From: JAPOUP01 sp965203605
Lineage (GTDB): Bacteria; Pseudomonadota; Alphaproteobacteria; Rhodobacterales; Rhodobacteraceae
Length of the DNA: 64,000 bases
NCBI GenBank assembly: GCA_965203605.1
Contig: OZ241902.1
Coordinates: 2,170,001 to 2,234,000 of the forward strand
Direction of reading: 5' to 3'
The stretch's first letter is position 1. Each line of letters opens with the position of its first letter. Under the pieces are notes generated by a model. It did not search any database. It was not told the DNA's origin and saw nothing but the letters and a program-made list of their open reading frames with translations. Below are positions 10,401-20,058 of this stretch, in pieces. Position numbers and translations under genes: made by a program.

Positions 10401-13344
10401 CGATCCCGCTCAATGGTAATCCTTCATAACGAACCAAGTAATGATTGCGCCTGCGCATCTCCGCTCGTTCTTCGACCGATACAGGAACTGTCCGACCTTT
10501 GCAGCGCCAAGCAATGCAGCTGCCACCAAGATTGATCTGGCTGGACGCGCCGCACCTCTCGCAACGGCGCAATTCTCCTTCTGCTGTCGCTGCAAACCTC
10601 ATGGCGGCCAGGTTCAGGACATGACCATGCCCGCCCGGCAACAGGAGTCCATGTCGAGGGCGCTTCGCCTCATCCCAGAAAGCCGATAGAAGGTCTCTCG
10701 CTCGCTCTTCCGGGAAGCCGAGCCGGTCGACGAGGACCCAAAGCGGTCTATTGAGGCGTCCCGTTTCGGATAGTAGTGTTCGCAATCGGCGACTTTGGTG
10801 GGTCCGTGTCAGCGACCACGAAATGTCAGCGCTTGCTTGCCCTTCCCCCCAGATGGAGTCATCCGTGAGGTCTATAGTCTCCAGCGAATTGATCGCTCTC
10901 GATTGCCGGATTAGATCGAAGAGGAAACGGACCAGTGCGGGCACCATGCCTCGACATTCCTGCGTGACCCTTTCTGCCAGCCGCCGTGTGATCATTGCGC
11001 TGCCCTCGTAGCGCACGGTGATCAGGCCCAGGGATTCAAGCGATAGCCGAAGTGGGCCTCCACAGCATTCGGCCGTAATCAGGGCCATGAGGCGGTCCTT
11101 CGCAGCGGTGCTGCTCAGAGGTTCCGGATTGCGACGGTCATAAAGCTTGAAGCCCGTTCGTCTAAGCGAAGACCACACGCCATCGCGTAAACCCATGAGG
11201 TCCAAGGCTTCACAGGTCTCTCCGCGCAGGGCCTGGACCATAGCTGCACGGAGAGCCTGATCACGAGCGGTACGTTCAAAGAACGGGGCGAAAAATGCCG
11301 CGTCCTGTCGGTTGTCGGAGAAGACGAGGAGATTTCTTCCCTGCATAGGCGCTTCGGATGACCGCCTCTGACGCGGCGATAGCGCTTCGAGCAACGTCTG
11401 TGCCGTTACCGACGCGAGCGCATCGTCGCCGGGATGGATTGGAGTAACCGGCTCGGCAAAACGTCCACCTCTGGCTCCACAGGAGAGGCACTTTCGGACA
11501 TATCTGCGCCGCTCTTCATCGTCGTCGTACATGGGTGCCTCGGCAAGCGAAAGAACGCATTGGTCGGGGCCATCAGCCAATTCCCCAGTATCGGCAATGA
11601 ACTCGAAAAAACCTTCAACCTCCGAATTATTGTCGAGGTCGTCGTGGTCAATCTCTGTCGCAGCGTCTCCTGCGCTGATCAATCTGAGAACGCGGCGAGT
11701 TGATCTGGGACTGATCTCGGGGCGAGGATGAAGCATTGCTCCGTCGTCCCAGCCCTCAACATAGGGCTCGCCGCAGTTGCGACAGACGAGAAGGGGATAG
11801 GCCGGGGCACCATCTACGCGCATGCCGTTGCGAGAAAGCCGGAAGTCCGACCAATTCTCGGTATCGCTCGCAGACAGCCTCAGCACTACGCCCTCCACTC
11901 CCGAGGTGGCAAGATGAAAACGTGCTGGCAGAAGTGGAAACGCACCGGGCACGGAGGGGCGGGCCAGAACACCAAGAGAGATCAACCCCTTCAGTGCAGT
12001 CAGCGCCGTTTCTTCAGAATCCGTTGGGAACACGCGTTTCGCCAGATCGGCGAAGGGCAGTGCTCGCTCCTTGAGCGCACTGGCAACTGCTCGAACCTCC
12101 GCAATGCCGGCAAGTCGCTCAATCAGCCCTTCGCCGAACGGATGCTGTGGATCCAGAACCAGCGCTTCGAGGCCGACCTCGCGCATCGCCTCGTTCCAAT
12201 CCTGGTTCAGATAGTCGACATTGTCAGCCTCGAGGCATCCCTGTTGTCGCAAATCCGAGAGTACCTGTCCGGCTTTACGCCAGTCGGATGCGGAAAGAGC
12301 CAACGCTTCTGATCGGACTGTCAACGCTTGATGCAGCCGTCTTTCGGCTGCAATTACTGCACTGTCGCCGCTGGAGAAGGGTTCACCAAATAGGTTCTCG
12401 GCGAAGCGTGCGAGGTCGTCGCGCCTCGACGGGTCAAGGCTTGCGGACGTCCCCACACAGCGGATCTTTCCTTGGGGTATGCCGAGCCAGGCTTTCAACT
12501 TCCGAAGGAGGAAAGCCACTTCGATGGCTTGGGCTCCGGAATAGGTATGGATTTCATCGAGGACGAGCCACCGGAGATCAGCCTTCGCCAGCAATGGCCG
12601 GTTGCGCGGCAAGAGCAGGATGTGCTCGAGCATCGCGTAGTTGGTGACGAGGATATGTGGTGGGTTCTCCAACATCTCGCCTCTGGCAAGAAGCCAGTTT
12701 GGCGGAGCATGGCGTGCATCGGGGAAATCAGTTCGGAAAGTCGGTGCGGAGGTCAGTCGCGCTTCCTCGTCCGCTCTCTTTGCATCGGAACGGACCTGCC
12801 CAGTGAAGCGCCCGAGCTTGATGCCTGGATCATCAAGATCCCTGAACAGCAGCCGAGCAATGCGATGCATCTGGTCATTTGCAAGAGCATTGAGTGGATA
12901 GACAAGGATTGCCCGAACACCAGGCTGGTCCAACGCGCCTTGGCGCAGAAGGTCGTCGATCAGAGGGAAGAGAAAGGACTCCGTTTTGCCAGAGCCGGTG
13001 CCAGTGGCGACGAGATAGTTTTCGTCGCCCTCAATGGCTGCGGACTGGTGCAGGTGAAGCCGTCGGCGCCAAAGGGACCTCCCCTCTTCCCTTTCAGTCA
13101 ACGCTGACCAGGCACCATGCAGTACACCATCGGTTACCATTTTCTCGATACTGCCGCCTTTCTCGAAGTCTGGCAAACTCTCGACGAACGGGCCGCGCAC
13201 CAATGCCGAGCGTGCACACGCGTCAGCGACGGCACGAGACAGCCGCGGCACCCTTGCAGAAGAGACTGCGGCGGCCGTCGTGATATAGCGCGCCAAGGTT
13301 GCGCCGAGATCGTCCCTGAATCTGACTGGGTCGAGTTCGGTCAT
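7405..13344 (-). CDS. druE: Druantia DruE: very large DEAD/DEAH helicase with DUF1998 region
   Basis: The 1979-residue protein is a superfamily 2 helicase. Near the N-terminus are Walker A ATGTGSGKT (about 113-121), DEIH (263-266) and GTSAS (298-302). The second RecA lobe ends with MGVDLG and QRAGRAGRR (about 1045). Cysteine pairs suggest several zinc ribbons: CRNCG and CLSCG before the second lobe, then CERCG, CPMC/CPQC and CPFC. The DUF1998 cysteine cluster CSRGLDCETSCSRCLNDYSN sits near 1611. About 320 further residues follow it, including a Phe-His-Asp-Arg motif near the end. Size and order match DruE, the protein shared by all Druantia types (known biology). ATG at 13344 overlaps the end of druH by 4 nt, so the pair is translationally coupled. 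MrfA/YprA- or DrmA-like helicases are alternatives, but they are usually shorter. Confidence 0.85.
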   Translation of the reverse strand: MTELDPVRFRDDLGATLARYITTAAAVSSARVPRLSRAVADACARSALVRGPFVESLPDFEKGGSIEKMVTDGVLHGAWSALTEREEGRSLWRRRLHLHQSAAIEGDENYLVATGTGSGKTESFLFPLIDDLLRQGALDQPGVRAILVYPLNALANDQMHRIARLLFRDLDDPGIKLGRFTGQVRSDAKRADEEARLTSAPTFRTDFPDARHAPPNWLLARGEMLENPPHILVTNYAMLEHILLLPRNRPLLAKADLRWLVLDEIHTYSGAQAIEVAFLLRKLKAWLGIPQGKIRCVGTSASLDPSRRDDLARFAENLFGEPFSSGDSAVIAAERRLHQALTVRSEALALSASDWRKAGQVLSDLRQQGCLEADNVDYLNQDWNEAMREVGLEALVLDPQHPFGEGLIERLAGIAEVRAVASALKERALPFADLAKRVFPTDSEETALTALKGLISLGVLARPSVPGAFPLLPARFHLATSGVEGVVLRLSASDTENWSDFRLSRNGMRVDGAPAYPLLVCRNCGEPYVEGWDDGAMLHPRPEISPRSTRRVLRLISAGDAATEIDHDDLDNNSEVEGFFEFIADTGELADGPDQCVLSLAEAPMYDDDEERRRYVRKCLSCGARGGRFAEPVTPIHPGDDALASVTAQTLLEALSPRQRRSSEAPMQGRNLLVFSDNRQDAAFFAPFFERTARDQALRAAMVQALRGETCEALDLMGLRDGVWSSLRRTGFKLYDRRNPEPLSSTAAKDRLMALITAECCGGPLRLSLESLGLITVRYEGSAMITRRLAERVTQECRGMVPALVRFLFDLIRQSRAINSLETIDLTDDSIWGEGQASADISWSLTRTHQSRRLRTLLSETGRLNRPLWVLVDRLGFPEERARDLLSAFWDEAKRPRHGLLLPGGHGHVLNLAAMRFAATAEGELRRCERCGASSQINLGGSCIAWRCKGRTVPVSVEERAEMRRRNHYLVRYEGLPLSGIAREHTAAISSTERSEFEERFRQGEINLLSCTTTMEMGVDLGELEAVFCRNVPPGIANYQQRAGRAGRRAQAAPVALMMARSGRYDQAQFNDLSGYLEALPPTPYLTLDNPSFFRRHQVSCLLAGWIDHRLKGHERTGAPRLRDVLGEELGETSEAALLEDLSAWLASDAGIAARAVAEDMAATLSTRLDHVGLTAGELTEHTRAEIERWTKATCGRWRDLNGAYETARAALDNPETKELARARAAGRMKGRLDDMRRFLDRFLVETLSRAAVIPTYSFPVHSIHLEIITERDARTSSDDRALQLHRDAALAIAEYAPGAEVVAGGRIWTSAGITRRATVGTGEVWMERGFHRICPMCQHAETHHDRDDFGENCPQCEAHASGPRRAFVEPVGFLTSYADRQGRDPGATRLRVRPVDEARLLTRARPEDFRPSDLARVTHFFAAAIAPEGSQPGRMLVLNRGPLGAGYLWCPFCEHAKPAPQESLRGIPIPTQHQDPRTGDRCRVESLKWPVDLAHVFETDLRGIRLDLPVPEFSDHKSKSERQAVRDGFLRTLAEALRLAAADILETDPRDLRSTVELLGAVPLVILSDSVPGGAGYCRRLLSESRFSARVLLGQAIANLDCSRGLDCETSCSRCLNDYSNQAHWDRFDRLPVLRWLRRLLAESSPRPSHVPKAAIPTAQTSAATLRVRLSGATLVAVSSPGLWGAEDKQEALTSARALRNWLDEAPNRHALFLLPPRAVEVGTPTGLDREISYTLVPYERSGQLRFGTIADSSALANAPRLSILKGCGSGVVVDEFYAEREAAGALAGPLIGVSHLFSCSAGDSWLAPVQDSIRTLPGPLVGLTERLRVLRFRPGTPRVLAPLYKDVAGRRVALEIEDPWCGVRPHNRRRLASFVAATSASGVDIEILKIVWNPAHGEPDTPQAQSSAIRSELRSAGITATPELHHRFGRDRHFHDRVVTIETVDDGERINIRWDVTAGIDNLMSRSKECSVFMEQF

Positions 13345-16300
13345 GGGCGTTCCTTGGCGATTTGCCAGAGCAATAGATGAAAGGCAAAAAGCTCTGGAGC
13401 GAGGCGTAGCATGAAGGCAATGCTGTTAAGGACCTGTTCTCGCGACATGTCGGCCCGTCCGGAAACGGTATCCACGTAATCGGATACCTCATTCAGGCGG
13501 CTTGCCCTTGCGAAGCCGGAAAGCAATGCAGAGCCCCAGAGATCGACCTGAGACGGTTCCTCCGACTCCGTGCCAAGAAGTGGAGCTGGGGGGCGAAGCT
13601 CTTCGGATGTCGAACTCCAGGCAGCGTGCATCGACCGATTTAAGAACAGCTGCCGCCGGCTGTTCGATCCTTCTTCGGCGGAGCCCGCGACAAAAAGACA
13701 GGCAGCATCAAGCCGCTCGGCAAGGCGTAGGTGTGCTGCGCGCCAATGGTCAGGCCCGAGTAACCGCGCCCCGCGCCAGAACCATCCCGCCGATCGATCG
13801 CTGTCGACCTGTGGCTGTGGCAGGTTTCGAAAGTAACGTGCCGGATCGAAACCAGCCAATCGCTCATCCGTTTCATGGGCTATCTTCACGTTCTTGAAGG
13901 CAAGGTAGACCGTCGGGTGAAGTCGAGACAGTTTTCGTAGGCGCACCGTGTTCAGTGTGGCGAGTGTCGCCATTTCAGCGACGCCGGGATCAACGGCGGT
14001 CGCAAGCGAGGCAAATGCCTGCGGAGCAGCAGCGTATAGATTTGGAATGAACTGCAGCGGGTGCAGGACCGGCAACCAGTTGGGTGCAGTATGGTCCGGA
14101 GGCGGCAGGCAAGCCGCGCGCATCACTGCTCCGTCGCCGTATGGCAATTCCCGCAGCCGCTGACCAATTTCGCGCCAGCGTGGCACTATCGATCTCTCAA
14201 GCATTGGCCAACACTCTGCTGCATAGCAATCCGAAAGCCAGCGACTGAGTGCTTCGAACCGCCGCTGAAGCCACGCGTCCTGCACAAAGTCGTCTGCCGC
14301 TGGGTTGGCAAGAGCGATTGCGAAACTATGTCCTCGGGCATTGCGCAGCGGTCGCCAACCGTCACGCCCTTCAGGGCGGATCAGGAGTCGTGCCAATCGG
14401 GGGCCGTCATCAAACCAATCGGCATCAAGGGTCAGTTCCAGCCTGTGCGAATCGTAGTCGCAAACCTCGGCGTGGAACCACTCTGGCCGCCGCGTCGCAA
14501 CTGGCCGATGCCGTAACGCAGCCTCACCAAGAACGATCTCTCCGGATTCATTCTCAACCTCGACAGCAACAGCGTCGACTGGCTCGCCAAAATTCAACTG
14601 CAACCTGACAGTGTCGCTAGCTGGAAGGAGGTTGACTGCCGTGGGGGCAAGTGCTGCGACTAGTTCGAACAACAGAACTTCAGCACCGTTCCCGCGACGA
14701 AGCACGACACGTTCATCGGATGCGGGAACCAGCAGGTCGCGGACGGAGAGACTGCGGGTAAGGCCGCCGTAGAACGGTCGTTCTTCGCGTCTTCCGCGAA
14801 TCACTAGCTGAGCCTGCTGGTCTGGGCAACGAATACTGATAGTATCGAAGCGATCATCTTCGCCGACGGAGAGTCGTGTGTTGAGTGGAAGCGGGGCAAA
14901 GCTGCCCTCTGCACGGCGTCTCGTTACCGTGACATCGGGCCAAGGTAGGTCGAACGGAACATGAACACCTTTGATATCGAATACGGCACGTGCGACGCTG
15001 TATCCACCACTAGGGTCAAGGCAGAGGTGCCCTTGGTTGTCGCGACCGACATATAGGCATTCGTCGTCTACAAGATTACGGACCGGCCGGTCGCTTCGGA
15101 AAACGAGTCCGTCTGAGCCGCAGAAGCCAGGCCAAACCCAAGTAGAGAGCTCAATCCCGGAACCATGGCCATGGTCAGCGGTATCATCTGCACGCGGTGC
15201 CATCAGTTCCGTTCGAAGACGCACAGGGTCTGCCGCACCAGCTTCTGCAAAATGCGCGAGAATGTCTTCCATCCCAATGTCGCCAAAACCGTCTTGGGAG
15301 ATGGCCACATCGATATCTTGGGACTTCGGACCGAGTGTGACGCGCACCGCACGACTCTCGGACCGATCCAATCCAGTTTCGATTAGAAGGCGTGCCGAAC
15401 TTCCGTGAAGTGCGCCCCGTGGGCCGTTCGCGATTTCGACGCCAGTCAGCGAGAGGCGTCTTCTTGGACGCGCCCTGAGGTTTGTTTGAGCACCGTCAAG
15501 GTCTAGCACCACTTGGTGCCGCCTGAGCGCCGCTAAACCGACGTAACTTTCGGCTTCGAGTTCATGGGCTGGCTCACCTGCAACAGAGAACGGCTTGCGT
15601 GCCAAGATCGCTAGGTCCGTAGAGTCCAGTTCGACATCGACCAAGCCTCGTGGGATTTCACGAAGGTAATGGCCAGTGATCCTGTCAAATGCAGCACATT
15701 CCTCAAGCGCGAGTAGATCTAGCTGACCGATCTGTCCAGCGATTTCCCACTGCATCTCGCGCGGCCAAGGTTGCGGCAACGTCCAGTCCTCACCCCCGCG
15801 TAACCGAAGCGGTCGCTGCGCCCCATCAAGCCAGAGGCGAATACGTCCCTCGCTTCGAGGCAGTCTCAGTACAAGCCCACCTGACTGCCAAAAAAGACGA
15901 GGTCGGGGTGCAGGTGCCTCACGTTCTCCCGATTTCCCTGATGACCATCCTTCGTTCAGTGTCTGATCAAGGACATCCTTGAAAAGTCTTTCAAAATCGA
16001 TCGCAGGGACAAAGGCATTTGGATCATCACGGATGCGTGCGAACAGGGCAGCATGCCAAGAAGTCTCGTCCCAGAGAATCGCACGACGAAGCACGTGGAC
16101 CGCTGGCGGAAGAAAGTACAGTGCCTCGTCTTCCCAGCGATTTAGCAGCACGGTCGTCTCGACTGGAGGTGGCCCAAAGGCCTTCTCCTGTCTCAGTAAT
16201 GCTGTAATCAAGTGTGGAAGCTGCGCTTCGCTCACTCCTGCATGGAGAAGGTAGACATCGACGTCACGGTTGAACCCTTGGGTAGGCAAACCGAACCGGT

Positions 16301-16631
16301 TGCACACGCTGCAGAATGACTTGAACAGCAATTTCCGATCTTGCTGGCTGTCCAGCTGAATGCCCAAAATACCTGAGATGTGCCGATACACCCCTTGGTC
16401 GGCGTCTCCATATCCTTTACTCAGCGAATAGGTGACGAGCCAAGCCGCAAGACTTGGAAACCGGTGGAACAACCCCTTTAGCCTGTCTGGCTGACCATCC
16501 AGAAACCGACGCGTACGCTCAATGGCTCGCTCCCGCGCTAATTCGTCCAGCGGGATAAGGCCAATGAAGGGCGGTGCCCCTGCTTTCCGGCGCTGTATGT
16601 TGATCATGTAGTCGGCGGTCTTACAGCCCAT
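13341..16631 (-). CDS. druH: Druantia type III protein DruH (large, unknown fold)
   Basis: This 1096-residue soluble protein has no catalytic motif I recognise. The N-terminal third is helical and Arg-rich (ERAIERTRRFLDGQPDRL), and the middle contains many short beta-rich stretches. Identification as DruH rests on context. It is a very large orphan-fold protein directly upstream of, and 4 nt overlapping, a DruE-type helicase, which is the two-gene layout defining type III Druantia. ATG at 16631 has AAGG about 8 nt upstream; an alternative Met lies at 16607. The gene is intact, with no frameshift. If the helicase were from another DUF1998 family, this protein would be an unnamed partner. Confidence 0.72.
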   Translation of the reverse strand: MGCKTADYMINIQRRKAGAPPFIGLIPLDELARERAIERTRRFLDGQPDRLKGLFHRFPSLAAWLVTYSLSKGYGDADQGVYRHISGILGIQLDSQQDRKLLFKSFCSVCNRFGLPTQGFNRDVDVYLLHAGVSEAQLPHLITALLRQEKAFGPPPVETTVLLNRWEDEALYFLPPAVHVLRRAILWDETSWHAALFARIRDDPNAFVPAIDFERLFKDVLDQTLNEGWSSGKSGEREAPAPRPRLFWQSGGLVLRLPRSEGRIRLWLDGAQRPLRLRGGEDWTLPQPWPREMQWEIAGQIGQLDLLALEECAAFDRITGHYLREIPRGLVDVELDSTDLAILARKPFSVAGEPAHELEAESYVGLAALRRHQVVLDLDGAQTNLRARPRRRLSLTGVEIANGPRGALHGSSARLLIETGLDRSESRAVRVTLGPKSQDIDVAISQDGFGDIGMEDILAHFAEAGAADPVRLRTELMAPRADDTADHGHGSGIELSTWVWPGFCGSDGLVFRSDRPVRNLVDDECLYVGRDNQGHLCLDPSGGYSVARAVFDIKGVHVPFDLPWPDVTVTRRRAEGSFAPLPLNTRLSVGEDDRFDTISIRCPDQQAQLVIRGRREERPFYGGLTRSLSVRDLLVPASDERVVLRRGNGAEVLLFELVAALAPTAVNLLPASDTVRLQLNFGEPVDAVAVEVENESGEIVLGEAALRHRPVATRRPEWFHAEVCDYDSHRLELTLDADWFDDGPRLARLLIRPEGRDGWRPLRNARGHSFAIALANPAADDFVQDAWLQRRFEALSRWLSDCYAAECWPMLERSIVPRWREIGQRLRELPYGDGAVMRAACLPPPDHTAPNWLPVLHPLQFIPNLYAAAPQAFASLATAVDPGVAEMATLATLNTVRLRKLSRLHPTVYLAFKNVKIAHETDERLAGFDPARYFRNLPQPQVDSDRSAGWFWRGARLLGPDHWRAAHLRLAERLDAACLFVAGSAEEGSNSRRQLFLNRSMHAAWSSTSEELRPPAPLLGTESEEPSQVDLWGSALLSGFARASRLNEVSDYVDTVSGRADMSREQVLNSIAFMLRLAPELFAFHLLLWQIAKERP

Positions 16632-17189
16632 AGTACAACCTTACATCTACCGCGTCAGCTGATACCAAGCCCCGCTTAACTGTTGCTCATTTTGTGAATA
16701 GGGAGTAGCAATTCGCAAATCCGCGAACAAGCGGATTGAAGAGAAGAACGGGCCGTGCAAGCCGACAAGGTGACTTTCGTCCAGACGATTTCGAAGACCC
16801 GCTGCGGACTCAATCTCAATCAGATGGAATTCGTAAAGCTAGATGAAGGAAGAGGACGACGGGTCGATATTCCAGCAGCACATCGACGACATCCAGCATA
16901 TTCGGGTTGCTCTAATTCGGGGCATCCGTTCAGCCGGTTTTCCGGGATCCCGAACTTGCCGTAGGGCTACCTCACCATATTCGCTGACCGCCTCCCAAGC
17001 GACTTGCGGTCTGATGCAGCCGACTCGCCCAAGTTCTCCAGGGCCTTCACAGGTTTCAGAATAGGAGGAGGCCATCATCGCCGGTGCAATACTCCCGGGT
17101 GGAAACGGGAACGATATGGACAGTAGATACCCTTCCCATGTCCGTAATTTCAGGCTTTGGTTTCCTATGATCCCATACATACGTTCAGG
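16632..17189. promoter_or_regulatory. Divergent region between druH and the AbiEii-like toxin remnant
   Basis: The first 100 bp or so should contain the druH-druE promoter, on the minus strand; I cannot mark a clear -35/-10. A small hairpin, AATCCGC-loop-GCGGATT, lies near 16717-16737. Frames further right are short and resemble no known protein. Confidence 0.3.
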
Positions 17190-17874
17190 ATGAAGCCGTG
17201 TCTCGATATCCTCCCCGAAGCCCAGATGGCTCTCTGGCCGGAACTAGCCGGAACCCCTGACCGGTTCACGCTCTACAAAGGAACCGCCATTGCCCTATGG
17301 CTTGGTCACCGCCATTCGGTTGATTTTGATTTTTTCACCCATGAGGATTTCGTGCCGCAGGATCTGCTCTCTCTTCGGTGCCCTACCTGCGGGATGCGGA
17401 ACCCTACCTGATCGAGAACCGCTCCCTGAGCTGTCGTGTCCATCGCCGGGGACAACCCGTCCGGTTCTCTTTCTTCCAGCCGAGAGATTTTCCTGAACTC
17501 GAGAATGCGGTCCTTACGGAGGATATCAACCTGCCTGTCGCCACCCTGCGGGATCTGGTCATCACCAAACTGACGGCAATCCAAAGCCGCGCCGAGAAAA
17601 GGACTATCTTGACCTGCACGCACTGCTGCATCAGGCTTCGATGCGGCTGGAGGACATGTTGGTGGATGCGCATTCGGCCTACGGTAGGCGGTTCGTCTGT
17701 CTTTCATCCCTACAGGCCCAGTCGTATTTCGAGGAGGGGAATGTCCAGACCTTGCCGGATCAGATCAAACGTGATCTCGAGAAAAATGTCGCCGCAGTTG
17801 ATCTTGATCGGCTGGAACAGCGGATTGCATCGTGTGACCGCAGGGAGAACTACAGCCATGATCCAGTCGGATAG
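17190..17874 (+). pseudogene. AbiEii/AbiGii-type nucleotidyltransferase toxin, frameshifted
   Basis: The pieces together read as an AbiEii-like nucleotidyltransferase of about 225 residues. The family segment FTLYKGTAIALWLGHRHSVD is followed by FDFF (the metal-binding acidic pair), then NLPVATLRDLVITKLTAI and, after a shift, the domain end DLHALLHQASM. Two lesions break it. One is at a CTCTCTCTT run near 17370, where the frame moves from QDLLS to PYLRDAEPYL. The other is at an AAAA run near 17598, where AEK should continue as KDYLDL. Both lie in simple repeats. The gene sits immediately upstream of the defence operon, and its end overlaps the next small gene by 17 nt, as in a toxin-antitoxin pair. 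Sequencing error is possible, but two independent slips make decay or slippage more likely. Confidence 0.72.
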
Positions 17875-18227
17875 ATGTGATCTTGAGGCTGTGGCCCGGC
17901 GTGTGGTCTGGTTCAGCCCCCCCCACCGAAGCCATGGCCGACGAGACACACTTCCTGGCTTATGTGCTCTGCCATGGCACGCTTTCCGACATTCAGGACG
18001 TCCGGCGTGCGGTAGGGGACGCCCGTATCGAACGGGCACTGGATGATGCACCGGCTGGCGTGTTCTCACCGCGTCAGTGGACATTCTGGAACCTGCACTA
18101 TGGCAGGACACCGGTCCCACCGATGCCGGTGCGTCAACTGGCGCATCGACGCGCTGAACACTGGACCGAATCGGCCGGATGTTATACGCCGCGGGTCTCC
18201 AATGCCTCCGCTTCGGCCGATGGTTGA
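17858..18227 (+). pseudogene. Partner of the AbiEii-like toxin (probable antitoxin-like protein), frameshifted at a C8 tract
   Basis: ATG at 17858 opens the frame MIQSDRCDLEAVARRVVWF and continues SPP. It shifts at eight consecutive C (17917-17924) into TEAMADETHFLAYVLCHGTL. With seven C the protein would be continuous. The C-terminal part ends PRQWTFWNLHYGR, a pattern I associate with small partners of nucleotidyltransferase toxins. The overlap with the toxin end supports co-translation. No catalytic residues are visible. Function as antitoxin is inferred only from position. Confidence 0.55.
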
Positions 18228-18978
18228 CTGGCGCGGCGTCCACCGATCTTTGGCTTGCCCCTATAGACCCTCCGTGCGGTGACGCCGCAACTCCGGCATC
18301 CCGACACCCATATATATTACGGGAAACCGACAATCCCATCCGGCAGCGTCATCTTGGGCCATCCGGCCTGCATCGGCGCATGGACCTTTCCGACCTCCAG
18401 GAAAAGTGCTTCGGGACATAGGAAGAAGACCCTGGCACGCGGGCTTGCCCTTGCCGGCGGGCCGTTTTCGGCGGCGGATCCGGCCCTCCTTACTCCGATG
18501 CCCACCTTGGACCGACTGTAGAAGCTTCGACGTACGGGACGGGTCGCCAACGCGGAGCCGGGCGGCCCGCCCGCCTCTTCAAGGGGTCGTTGATCGGCGA
18601 AAACCAGCCGAAACTGACCTGGGTCACCTACCACAGCAGAGAAACATAAACCGCGTTCCCGAATGATCGTTATCGGGTCGACACCTGGCGTCCGCACGAC
18701 GGCTGTTCCGGGAGGTTCATCCAATTCTCAACGACACGCTCATCAATCAATGCAACGGCAGAAGACTCCTTCAGGATACGCTGAAGAATGGAGTGGCTAT
18801 GCCGACGTGTGGGGATTGCCCGACCTGCTTCGCCTGGCTTCACAGAACCAATGGGAGAAGAAGACCGTCGTGAACTACAGCAGGCATTGCCCACAAGCGG
18901 CGGATTTGGTCGAATTCGTTCTTGCGGTGCCATTCGTAACAGGTGAATGCTACTGTCCGACCCCGAAAGGGAAGACCA
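18228..18978. other. Gene-poor, probably decayed stretch before the alcohol dehydrogenase
   Basis: Open frames on both strands are short or shadow neighbouring genes, and none resembles a known family. AAGGGAAG at the right end is the ribosome-binding site of the next gene. Any promoter for the alcohol dehydrogenase must lie here; I cannot identify it. Confidence 0.35.
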
Positions 18979-20058
18979 ATGAGAACAGTTAAAGCCGCAG
19001 TCTGCCGACGCTTCGGTGAGCCTTTGACCATCGAAGAGGTAACGCTTGCCGCGCCTGGACCAAGTGAAGTTCGGGTTCAGATCGCTGCTTGCGCCATCTG
19101 CCATTCCGACATCACCTATGCCGACGGCGGTTGGGGTGGGCATCTCCCTGCGGTATACGGACATGAAGCGGCCGGAACCATCACCGAGATTGGAACGGAC
19201 ATAAGGGACTTCTCGGTCGGCGACCCAGTGATCGTGACATTGATTCGCTCCTGCGGAACCTGCCCGTCCTGCCTCTCTGCCCATCCGACCACCTGTGCCG
19301 GTCCATTCGATATCGTTTCGCACCCACTGAGCAAGGATGGGGAGCGCATAGAACAGGGAATGTGCGCCGGCGCTTTTGCCGAAGCGGTCGTCGTCGACCA
19401 GAGCCAGATCGCAGGAATACCTGATGACATGCCGATGGACGCGGCGGCACTGCTCAGTTGCGGAGTGATCACCGGTATCGGTGCGGTGGTCAACACCGCC
19501 GGACTGCGCCCCGGCCAGACCTGCGTAGTGATCGGCGCAGGTGGGGTGGGCCTCAACGCGATACAGGGTGCCCGCATTGCAGGAGCTTCCCGCATTGTGG
19601 CTGTGGACATGACCCAGGAAAAACTCGAGACCGCATTGGAGTTCGGCGCCACGGATGGTGTGCTTGCCAGTGAAGGGAAACCTTGGTCCATCACCAAACG
19701 ATTCCTCGGTGGTGGAGCTGATTTTGCGTTCGTGACTGTAGGCAGCGTCAAAGCCTATGACACCGCCGCACGCTATCTCGGGCCAAATGGCAGAATGATC
19801 ATGGTTGGGATGACGCATAGCGACGAAGCGTCAACCTACAAGCCGGTCGCCTTCTCCGCGCTCGCGCAGGGTATGGTCGGCTCCAAAATGGGCGATGTCG
19901 TCATTGGCCGGGACATTCCCTGGATGGTTGAACTGTACCAGCAGGGACGACTCAAGCTGAACGAACTCGTCTCGGGACGTTGGCGCCTCGATGAAATCAA
20001 CGAAGCCATTGCCGATACCCGAGCTGGCGCGGCGCGCCGCAATGTCATCGTATTCTAG
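18979..20058 (+). CDS. Zinc-dependent alcohol dehydrogenase, MDR superfamily
   Basis: The 359-residue enzyme oxidises an alcohol with NAD. The catalytic zinc ligands appear as Cys in ACAICHSD and His-Glu in YGHEAAG. The structural zinc loop is present as CGTCPSC followed by TTC. The Rossmann motif is GAGGVGLNAI (about residue 185). ATG at 18979 is chosen because AAGGGAAG lies just upstream and the sequence then reads as a normal family start; a longer frame from 18943 adds 12 unlikely residues. Spacing of the cysteines fits class III-like alcohol or formaldehyde dehydrogenases, but the substrate cannot be decided. It sits on the plus strand by itself, next to the amine/sugar-acid catabolic genes. 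Confidence 0.93.
   Translation: MRTVKAAVCRRFGEPLTIEEVTLAAPGPSEVRVQIAACAICHSDITYADGGWGGHLPAVYGHEAAGTITEIGTDIRDFSVGDPVIVTLIRSCGTCPSCLSAHPTTCAGPFDIVSHPLSKDGERIEQGMCAGAFAEAVVVDQSQIAGIPDDMPMDAAALLSCGVITGIGAVVNTAGLRPGQTCVVIGAGGVGLNAIQGARIAGASRIVAVDMTQEKLETALEFGATDGVLASEGKPWSITKRFLGGGADFAFVTVGSVKAYDTAARYLGPNGRMIMVGMTHSDEASTYKPVAFSALAQGMVGSKMGDVVIGRDIPWMVELYQQGRLKLNELVSGRWRLDEINEAIADTRAGAARRNVIVF

Noticed and set aside
18670..19818. 382-codon minus-strand frame across the alcohol dehydrogenase
   Set aside because: Antisense shadow; the plus strand has all zinc and NAD motifs.
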